Shown: positions 57,604-64,000 of the stretch, piece by piece
Position numbering within the stretch: position 1 is the stretch's first letter
Layout: every line of letters starts with the position of its first letter
Assembly (NCBI RefSeq): GCF_000016785.1
Contig: NC_009486.1
Coordinates: forward strand, 1,178,001-1,242,000
DNA: 64,000 nt
Direction: 5' to 3'
DNA from: Thermotoga petrophila RKU-1
GTDB taxonomy: Bacteria; Thermotogota; Thermotogae; Thermotogales; Thermotogaceae
Notes under the pieces: model-generated
Database searches by the model: none
The model's input: only the letters and a program-made list of their open reading frames with translations
Told to the model about the DNA's origin: nothing
Translations under genes and position numbers: made by a program

Positions 57604-58830
57604 TCACATTACCTCCAATCTGTATTTTATGAGACCATCCTCCTCATAGCCTATCAGGAGAAGGCTCGATCTTGGAGAAAATCCGAGGAGCTTGTCGAAA
57701 AGCGTGTAAAGGTCAACGAACACCTCGAGAAAAACGCTTTTAGGAACTTCTTTTTCCAGAAAGACGAAACTCGGATGATTTTCGAGTCTTTTTCTGTTCA
57801 AAGTCTGCAGAAATCCCACTTTCTTCATGGATGAAACAACGATTTTCCCGTTGTAATTGAAAAAGTGAAGAAGCAAACCTCCCACATCGAGCTGCAGTTC
57901 TTCTCCCACAAATTTCGCACCACGGCTGACGAGATCGGACGTCACCTCATCCAGCGTTTTATTCTCCATCAGGAAAGCGAACCGTGGTGTTCCGTACAGA
58001 GAAACCAGAAACATAGAGCTCCCCTCAGAAGAAATCGTGTTGAAAAACTTCTCCACATCGCTTCCTCTGAACATATTCATGAAAAACCACCTAAGGATCT
58101 CAGGATCGCTTGTGAATGCAAAAAGATCTCCCAGATACGGCAGTTTACCGATATCTTCTCTGGCTGATACCCTGAATGGACTGGCCTTCTGCGTGATCTC
58201 AACGGTGAGGTGAGATTCTTTCACTTGTCCCACGATTTCGACTTCACCTTCTCTCCCAAACACGCTCATTTTCTTGATACGGGCAAAGAACGGTTTATCA
58301 GTCGTGTCTTCACTCTCTCCTATCTTTTCGAACACGGTCTCTGTCGAGGAGATCAAGACGTAGTTTCCTGAAATTTTCGAGAAAAGAGGTGTGGTGTTTC
58401 CCAGAACATAGAGATCGTCTCTTTTGATGAAAGTGCGGTCCTTCACCTTTGCAAAATCCTCAATGAACCTCTCTGGAGCCGGTGTCTTGAAGGCTATGAA
58501 TCCATTTATCTTCTCTGATAAGGAGAGAATCTCGTTGATATCCAAGGTGAAGAGGTTCGAAATATCTCCCTTTCCGCAGATCACTATCTCGCTTGAGATA
58601 CCCTGAAAGAACTCTTCGGGATCGTTCAATCGACTTTCCACCCATTCCACAACCGTTTCCTCGTAACCGACACCCTCCAAGAACAAAAATTCAAAAAGTG
58701 GCAGTTTCTTCAAAGCGGAGTAGAGCTCTCCGGTATTCTTTAGATGAATAAAGTAATCGTAGTTCTGCAGAACAGGTACTGAAAAAGACAGAGAAGCCAT
58801 TAAAAGCAAAAAAAACACTGTTTTCTTCAT
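57604..58830 (-). CDS. Exported protein of unknown function
   Basis: 408 residues with a clear signal peptide ([19 protein letters not shown], cleavage near 18). The mature part alternates strands and helices (for example [18 protein letters not shown] and [20 protein letters not shown]), which resembles DUF3352-type periplasmic proteins, though I cannot assign it. Overlaps tlyA by ATGA at its start and is followed at once by secA, so its export partner SecA is made from the same transcript. Confidence 0.75.
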   Translation of the reverse strand: MKKTVFFLLLMASLSFSVPVLQNYDYFIHLKNTGELYSALKKLPLFEFLFLEGVGYEETVVEWVESRLNDPEEFFQGISSEIVICGKGDISNLFTLDINEILSLSEKINGFIAFKTPAPERFIEDFAKVKDRTFIKRDDLYVLGNTTPLFSKISGNYVLISSTETVFEKIGESEDTTDKPFFARIKKMSVFGREGEVEIVGQVKESHLTVEITQKASPFRVSAREDIGKLPYLGDLFAFTSDPEILRWFFMNMFRGSDVEKFFNTISSEGSSMFLVSLYGTPRFAFLMENKTLDEVTSDLVSRGAKFVGEELQLDVGGLLLHFFNYNGKIVVSSMKKVGFLQTLNRKRLENHPSFVFLEKEVPKSVFLEVFVDLYTLFDKLLGFSPRSSLLLIGYEEDGLIKYRLEVM

Positions 58831-59630
58831 CTTTCCCTCTCCCCAAAAAACCTCCAGGCTTCTTCCACGATTTTTCTCAGGTCTATTTCAGCGTTCTCTC
58901 CTTCCTTTTTGACCCAGAAAAAGTACTCTATGTTCCCTTCCGTTCCTTTGATTTTTGAAAAACAGCATCCTTTCACAACAAAACCGTTCTCGATCAGGCT
59001 CTTTCGTATTTCCTCCAGCACTTCAAGGTGAACACCTGGATCCTTTACGATACCCTTTTTTACGAATTTTCTTGGAGCTTCAAACTGAGGCTTCACGAGC
59101 AAAACAGCATCACCGATGTTCTTCAGTATCCTGGAAATGGCAGGGATGATCTTTTTCAAAGAGATGAAAGACACATCGCAGGTTACAACATCCACTTTCT
59201 CTCCCAGATCATCAGGATTTAAATAACGAGCGTTCACCTTTTCCATCACAACAACCCGAGGATCGTTTCTCAATTTCCAATGAAGCTGGCCGTACCCCAC
59301 ATCCACAGCGTACACTTTCTTCGCTCCACGCTGGAGAAGAAAATCCGTGAATCCCCCCGTGGACGCTCCTATGTCGCACGCGACTTTCCCTGAAACGTCT
59401 ATTTTGAAGCTCTCGAAGGCAGACTCGAGTTTGTACCCTCCTCTGCTCACATACTTTGGCTCCTCCAGGAGTTCGACATTGGCATCTTCTGGAACGAGTT
59501 TACTGGCCTTTGTAACCCTTTCTCCGTTCACGAGAACCTTCCCCGCCAGTATCAACACCTTCGCTTTTTCCCTGCTCTCCACGAGTCCTCTTTCCAGAAC
59601 AAGCTGGTCTAATCTCTTCTTATCAGCCAT
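58827..59630 (-). CDS. tlyA: TlyA-family rRNA 2'-O-methyltransferase
   Basis: 267 residues. S4 RNA-binding domain ([20 protein letters not shown]), a linker YVSRGGYKLESAFESF, then a RrmJ/FtsJ-like SAM domain: CDIGASTGGFTDFLLQ, VYAVDVGYGQLHWKLR, CDVSFISLKKIIP and LLVKPQFEAP. Family members methylate C1409 of 16S and/or C1920 of 23S rRNA. ATG 59630; its frame starts inside the end of the beta-propeller gene (22-base overlap). Confidence 0.93.
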   Translation of the reverse strand: MADKKRLDQLVLERGLVESREKAKVLILAGKVLVNGERVTKASKLVPEDANVELLEEPKYVSRGGYKLESAFESFKIDVSGKVACDIGASTGGFTDFLLQRGAKKVYAVDVGYGQLHWKLRNDPRVVVMEKVNARYLNPDDLGEKVDVVTCDVSFISLKKIIPAISRILKNIGDAVLLVKPQFEAPRKFVKKGIVKDPGVHLEVLEEIRKSLIENGFVVKGCCFSKIKGTEGNIEYFFWVKKEGENAEIDLRKIVEEAWRFFGERER

Positions 59631-60925
59631 ACTTCATTTCCCACCTTTATCACAGTTCCCCACTCAAAAAGACGTACTTTCTCAACTTCTTCGAACTCCT
59701 TTTTTTCCGTACCAAATATCACAACTCGCTTTCCCGAAACAAAGAGAGGCATCCCAAAGTTTCTGATGAAGAACCCTTCCATATCCTCCCCATCTACCTT
59801 TCCATCTTTGTAAACGAGCAATTCCCCTTTCCATACCGCGAAATCATCTGCTACCATTCTTTCGATCGTTTCTCCGTCCTGCGCGTTCAAAACGAGTACT
59901 TCGTCTCCAGCACCCAGGAAAACCCGATCCTTAGAAGAATCCAGTCCCCAGGCTCCTTCGAATTTCTTCTCCCAGAGAAGCCGTCTTGTTTTGAGATTGT
60001 AACTTCTCAAGAAACCGCACACATCGAGTACGTAGAAAACATCACCCTGAAAGGAAAACTCTACCGGTGTATTTGAAACTTTCCACGACCATTTTCCTCT
60101 TATATCCACAAGGGACCCCGATGCCGTTAAAACAAAATTGTCCCACCTGAACAGAATTGTATCATCGATCTCTTTACTTCCCATCCTGTGACTGGTAATC
60201 ACTATTCCATCAACCACATCAACAGGCTCTTCGACCTTTAGAGTTTTTTCTCCCATCATAAGAAATCCTTCGCGATAGATGTATTCTTTTTCTCCGTCCA
60301 AAAAGACCATATCGATGTTTCTGTAGAGCCCCGGGACGTCTTCTATGAAAATATCCCTTCCTGCGTATATCATCTTCCCACCGATCTGGTAAAACCCTTC
60401 GTCAACCACCTTTCTGTAACTTCCTATTTCCAGAGTATGTTTCTCTTTCCACTGAGGAATTATCACCACGGGAGCTTTTCTTCCCGGAAAAGTCGAAGTC
60501 GGTTGAAGGCTCCTTTCAAACTTTCCATCTCTGTAAACGATAAGGAAAAACTCATCGGGAAGCTGAGAGTCTGGAAAGATTTCCCTAATAGCTTTTCTGA
60601 AGTGTTCCGGGAAGGTGTCTTTTGTTGAGAGATTTTCAAAGTTATCCACGGACTTTTCTTCGAATATCAACTGAAAGGCAACGTAATTTTCCTTAGTTCG
60701 AATCTTGACAATGAGGGGTGTTCCCGAACCAGTCAGTACTCCTTCTTCGGAAAGAAAATCTCTCACAGCGCCTTCGTACTCAGAGGGGCCATCGTAAACA
60801 AGGGTCACCACAGGAAGGCGTTTCCATTCCTCGATGATCTCCATCTCATACGACGTTGGCGTCGCATCACCGAGGAAGTAAAGCACTCCGTTTTCCTCAA
60901 TCCTGTAATTGAAAGCAAGAATCAA
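59609..60925 (-). CDS. Beta-propeller-like protein of unknown function
   Basis: 438 residues. The C-terminal half has PQQ/WD-type blades ([53 protein letters not shown]); the N-terminal half ([20 protein letters not shown]) is unfamiliar. The TTG start overlaps the truA stop (TTGA) and no good SD is seen; the first residues ILAFNYRI do not make a convincing signal peptide, so location is unclear. A second, exported propeller is encoded nearby at 61729. Confidence 0.7.
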   Translation of the reverse strand: MILAFNYRIEENGVLYFLGDATPTSYEMEIIEEWKRLPVVTLVYDGPSEYEGAVRDFLSEEGVLTGSGTPLIVKIRTKENYVAFQLIFEEKSVDNFENLSTKDTFPEHFRKAIREIFPDSQLPDEFFLIVYRDGKFERSLQPTSTFPGRKAPVVIIPQWKEKHTLEIGSYRKVVDEGFYQIGGKMIYAGRDIFIEDVPGLYRNIDMVFLDGEKEYIYREGFLMMGEKTLKVEEPVDVVDGIVITSHRMGSKEIDDTILFRWDNFVLTASGSLVDIRGKWSWKVSNTPVEFSFQGDVFYVLDVCGFLRSYNLKTRRLLWEKKFEGAWGLDSSKDRVFLGAGDEVLVLNAQDGETIERMVADDFAVWKGELLVYKDGKVDGEDMEGFFIRNFGMPLFVSGKRVVIFGTEKKEFEEVEKVRLFEWGTVIKVGNEVWLIRRD

Positions 60926-61659
60926 AACAGCACTTTGTAAAAGTACAAGCCATGTGCAGGTGCGGTACCAGCCGCCGCGCTCCTGTCGCGTGCTTCGAGC
61001 ACCTCCTTCATCTTCTCAGGTTCCCACTGCTTCAAACCAACTTTCACAAGAGCGGCAACGATGTTTCGAACCATTCTTCTCAGAAAGGACCTTCCCTCCA
61101 CTCTTATGAGAACAAGATCGTTTTTTAACCTCAAAATTCTGATTCTGTATATGGTCCGCACAGGATCTCTTTCATCACTCCCCGTCTTGAAAGAGGTGAA
61201 GTCATGGGTACCCTCCAGATACTTCACCGCTTTTCGCATCGCATCGAGATCGAGCTCGTAGGGAAACCACCAGACGTATTTTCTGAGGAAAACGTTCTTC
61301 TGCCTCGAAGTCAGAATGAAGTAGTGATAGATTCTCTTTGTCACATCGAAACGGGGATGAAAATTCACAGGAACTTCGAAAACCTCTTTCACATAAACAT
61401 CATCCGGAAGATTCGCGTTCATGGCGTTTCTTATGTCCTCGGTGGTCATTCGATCGTTCGGACAGTTGAAAGCGATGAGCTGACCGTTCGCATGAACACC
61501 GGTGTCCGTTCTTCCCGCCGCCTGGATGTAGATTCTCTGTTTGAATATCCTTTCAAGGGCATCTTCTATGACTCCCTGAACCGTTCTGACATCGGGTTGA
61601 CCCTGGTATCCGAAGAAATTGCTTCCATCGTACTCGATCACTGCCGCCACGCGCTTCAT
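60922..61659 (-). CDS. truA: tRNA pseudouridine(38-40) synthase TruA
   Basis: Modifies U38-U40 in tRNA anticodon arms. 245 residues: [20 protein letters not shown], catalytic Asp in [24 protein letters not shown], and [22 protein letters not shown] 61659 with GGGGTGAAAAG upstream. First gene of the operon running to prfB, divergent from the exported propeller gene. Confidence 0.95.
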   Translation of the reverse strand: MKRVAAVIEYDGSNFFGYQGQPDVRTVQGVIEDALERIFKQRIYIQAAGRTDTGVHANGQLIAFNCPNDRMTTEDIRNAMNANLPDDVYVKEVFEVPVNFHPRFDVTKRIYHYFILTSRQKNVFLRKYVWWFPYELDLDAMRKAVKYLEGTHDFTSFKTGSDERDPVRTIYRIRILRLKNDLVLIRVEGRSFLRRMVRNIVAALVKVGLKQWEPEKMKEVLEARDRSAAAGTAPAHGLYFYKVLF

Positions 61660-61728
61660 CTTTTCACCCCGATTCGTGCTATATTTTTACTGTACCAGAT
61701 CATATTTTAACAGCCGGAGTTGAAACAC

Positions 61729-63540
61729 ATGTGGAGAAAAACCGTCCTCTTTTGCATCTTCCTTGTGTCTTACCTTTTCTCAGCACAACTCATGGTCGTC
61801 CAGGGAAACCTCGCCTCCCTCGTGGAAGTGGAAGGAGACTCCTTGAAGAAGAACCTGGAGGTCACCTTTCCATTCTCTCCTCTCGATGGAGTCGTGGTTT
61901 CAGATACGGCATATTTTGCGACCGGAAACGCTCTTCTGGAGTACAATCTGAAGAGCAAAGAAATCATCCGATCGCTGAAAATACCGGCAAAGAAATTGAA
62001 GTGGAACGATGAACGTTTGGTGGTGATCTGCGAAAAAGAGGTTCTGCTTCTGGATCCCGTTTCTTTCAAATACAGCAAGATCAGTTTTCAACAATCCGTT
62101 TCTGACGTCGATTTCTACGAAGGCTACCTGCTGGTGAGTCATGGAAAATACGTTTCTCTCATGAAGAACAGTGAAGAGATCTGGAAGATAGAGGCCGAGG
62201 CAGAGATAAACAAGATTTCTGTAAACAAAGAGAAAAAAGCGTTCGCCGCTTTAACTTCCGATGGAACGATTTTTCTGGTGGATTTGGAAAACGTTTTGGC
62301 ACCGAAGGTCGTTTTCTTCTCGAAATTTGAAGAAGCAGAAGACTTAGAATGGATCGAAGACTTTCTGATCGTCTTTTTCAGAAACAAAGTGATCACCATG
62401 AACGCGGCAAAATTGACGTCTCCCAGAGCGTTCAAAGAGTATATTGCAAGCGGGAACACCACATCGGTTGTAAAACTCCTGGATTCAATCCTCTTCACAA
62501 AAGGTAACGACCTCTACAGAGTGGGAGTCTTCTCTCTGAAGAAGATCGGAACAGCTCAAAGGGTTTTTCCGGTTCTTGCTCAGGGTGAGATGTACACACC
62601 GGGAGATCTGATCTGGCAGCTGAATCTGGAAGCCGAGGTGAGATCTTCACCCGTCATTTTTGAGAATCTGCTGGTTGTGGCGGATGTAGAAGGAATCGTT
62701 CACGCTATCTCGATGAGCGGTGGAAAACTCTGGAGTTACAGAACAGGTTTCGTCATAACGGCACCACCCCGCGTTTTCATGGAAAGGATCTACGTAACGA
62801 GCTGGGACAACTTCCTCTACGCCATATCTCAAAACGGTCAGCTGGTGTGGAAAATCGATCTTGGGGCTGATGTTTCAAAGCCTTTTGAAGTGAATTCCTA
62901 CGGTATTTACCTTGCCACCGACAGCGGCGAAGTGTACTTCATCGATCACGATTCTTCCATCGTGTGGCGATTCAAAGACGAAGAGTGGATTTCAACCGGT
63001 GTAACGGTCGATGAAAACGGAGTCGTCTATTTTGGAACTTCGAGAAGTCTGTACTCTCTCTATTCAAATGGTTCCTTGAGATGGAAAACCCGCACAGGAT
63101 ATCTTCTAACGATGAAACCAATAATCATCGACAGATATGTGATCACTGGAAGTAACTCAGGCTGGTTGTTGTGCGTTAACAGAACAAACGGTAACGTGGT
63201 CTGGAAAAAGAAACTTCCTCTCTCGCTGAATTCACAACTTTCAGCTTTCGAAGGTACCGTTTTTGTGAACGCGGAAGATGGAATCTACTCGATCGACCTT
63301 TCCGGTAATGTGAAAAGAATCATTTCAGCTTCCACTCCTTCTCCGGTGGCTGTTTCAAAGGAAGGATACGTATACTTCGTGTCTGAGGGCGTTCTTTACT
63401 CCTTCACGCTCGATGGAAAGAGAAGATGGGAAAGAAAGGTCGGGGAGAGTACCGTAGAACCCGTTGTTGGTGAAGAACGTGTAGTGGTTGTCACCAGAAG
63501 TGGAAATCTCTACTGTTTCTTCGATTCTGTTCATCCTTAG
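61729..63540 (+). CDS. Exported PQQ-like beta-propeller protein
   Basis: 603 residues with a signal peptide (WRKTVLFCIFLVSYLFSAQ). The body consists of repeated blades with the Trp/Gly pattern of PQQ-type propellers: GGKLWSYRTGFVITAPP, NGQLVWKIDLGADVSKP, DSSIVWRFKDEEW, NGSLRWKTRTG, NGNVVWKKKLPLS and DGKRRWERKVGESTVEP. BamB, the outer-membrane assembly factor, has such a fold; a role in the outer sheath (toga) is possible but not shown. ATG 61729 has CGGAG nine bases upstream; TTG 61720 is less likely. Confidence 0.85.
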   Translation: MWRKTVLFCIFLVSYLFSAQLMVVQGNLASLVEVEGDSLKKNLEVTFPFSPLDGVVVSDTAYFATGNALLEYNLKSKEIIRSLKIPAKKLKWNDERLVVICEKEVLLLDPVSFKYSKISFQQSVSDVDFYEGYLLVSHGKYVSLMKNSEEIWKIEAEAEINKISVNKEKKAFAALTSDGTIFLVDLENVLAPKVVFFSKFEEAEDLEWIEDFLIVFFRNKVITMNAAKLTSPRAFKEYIASGNTTSVVKLLDSILFTKGNDLYRVGVFSLKKIGTAQRVFPVLAQGEMYTPGDLIWQLNLEAEVRSSPVIFENLLVVADVEGIVHAISMSGGKLWSYRTGFVITAPPRVFMERIYVTSWDNFLYAISQNGQLVWKIDLGADVSKPFEVNSYGIYLATDSGEVYFIDHDSSIVWRFKDEEWISTGVTVDENGVVYFGTSRSLYSLYSNGSLRWKTRTGYLLTMKPIIIDRYVITGSNSGWLLCVNRTNGNVVWKKKLPLSLNSQLSAFEGTVFVNAEDGIYSIDLSGNVKRIISASTPSPVAVSKEGYVYFVSEGVLYSFTLDGKRRWERKVGESTVEPVVGEERVVVVTRSGNLYCFFDSVHP

Positions 63541-64000
63541 TATTTCTGAATAGGACCGAATCTTTCAAAGGGCCAGATCCTCAAAATTGGCCATCCTATG
63601 ATGTGGTCCTTAGGGACAAAACCGAAATATCTGCAGTCAAGACTTTCCTTTGTGTTGTCCCCCATCAGGAAGTAAAATCCTTCCGGCACCCTTATTCTGA
63701 TCGTACCATTTTCTGTTTTTTCGATGTACTTCTTGAGATCGAGTTTGGAATAATATTCCTCGTAAAACTCGTGGTAGATCATCCCCGGGATGTAATAGGA
63801 CTTCGTTTTCTCGTCGTAGTAAACCATGGATGGATCGAAATAGTTCAACAAACCGGGGAGGAAAGCTTCTCCGTAGCTTAGACCTTCCTCCCCGATGAGG
63901 GAGAAAACAAGAACTGCCGCTGTTCTACCGTAATTCTTCGCGATATCGTATATGAAATCTCTGTACGCCTGTTTGTCTTTTCTCAGCTTGCTGGCCGTGT
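63537..64000 (-). CDS. lepB: Signal peptidase I (C-terminal part, runs off window)
   Basis: Removes signal peptides at the outer face of the inner membrane. The frame is open from the window edge to the TAA/TAG region at 63537. The C-terminal box is VPEGFYFLMGDNTKESLDCR YFGFV, matching the family's GDN-S-DSR pattern but with Cys for the second Ser. The catalytic Ser and Lys lie outside the window. About 110 residues (GRTAAVLVFSLIGEEGLSYG to EEYYSKLDLKKYIEK) sit before this box, a longer insert than in short SPases. Ends convergent with the propeller gene, overlapping by 4 bases. Confidence 0.88.
   Translation of the reverse strand, partial: TASKLRKDKQAYRDFIYDIAKNYGRTAAVLVFSLIGEEGLSYGEAFLPGLLNYFDPSMVYYDEKTKSYYIPGMIYHEFYEEYYSKLDLKKYIEKTENGTIRIRVPEGFYFLMGDNTKESLDCRYFGFVPKDHIIGWPILRIWPFERFGPIQKY

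Overview
The window is a gene-dense, almost gap-free stretch of the chromosome of a hyperthermophilic Thermotoga, very probably T. maritima or a sister strain. I base this on gene order and on proteins I recognise (PolA with Asp323/Glu325, CheX, Mre11/Rad50, a 199-residue EF-Ts, Mrp, NiaR). Other supports are heavy AGA/AGG arginine codon use, very strong Shine-Dalgarno (SD) sites, and many ATGA/GTGA/TTGA gene overlaps. I saw no insertion sequence, prophage or CRISPR array.

Layout. 1-7211 (minus): one operon tsaE-lon-small TPR-like membrane protein-mre11-rad50-HEAT protein (cut by the window edge). 7274-12293 (plus): DUF72 protein, small unknown, glmU, prs, rplY, pth and an McsA-like zinc/UVR protein, ending at a terminator shared with a convergent GH2 beta-mannosidase. 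14771-32221 (plus): lepA, lipoprotein, GDPD, AhpD-like protein, polA, cheX, the complete F-ATP synthase operon with two small assembly proteins, a frameshifted degV, hpf, rng, tsf and pyrH. 32218-38465 (minus): niaP and niaR behind their own operator, a radical SAM protein, and an ECF sigma/anti-sigma/periplasmic-sensor set following an amino-acid racemase. 38515-43947 (plus): purine nucleoside phosphorylase, an NrnA-type phosphodiesterase, and a large kinase-like/P-loop/TPR/GGDEF protein broken in two. 43913-47667 (minus): mrp, rplT, rpmI and infC with an attenuator leader, five tRNA genes, a membrane GGDEF protein and an exported protein. 47694-49546 (plus): nitroreductase-like protein and glycerate kinase. 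49536-52832 (minus): comF, a degenerate PurH-like protein, a YkuK-like protein and a phosphodiesterase-fold protein. 52903-53886 (plus): a degenerate NtrC-type regulator. 53878-61659 (minus): prfB, secA, an exported unknown, tlyA, a beta-propeller protein and truA. 61729-63540 (plus): an exported beta-propeller protein. 63537-64000 (minus): the C-terminal part of signal peptidase I.

Most genes are housekeeping: DNA repair and replication, translation and its stalling/recycling factors, the envelope, and energy. The most unusual signals are: (i) the 3' trailer of tRNA-Phe carries 14 nt complementary to its own anticodon arm; (ii) the 1206-codon GGDEF signalling gene is split by a 65-nt displacement between two identical 30-nt repeats; (iii) hairpins lie inside pth and atpG at positions built with rare CGN arginine codons; (iv) non-canonical start codons are indicated for infC (ATC), rng (ATA) and degV (ATT); (v) a G8 tract sits at a gene junction; (vi) there are degenerate PurH-like and NtrC-like proteins; (vii) the ATP synthase c subunit has a two-carboxylate Na+-type site. 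All functional statements come from reading motifs; no database search was run.
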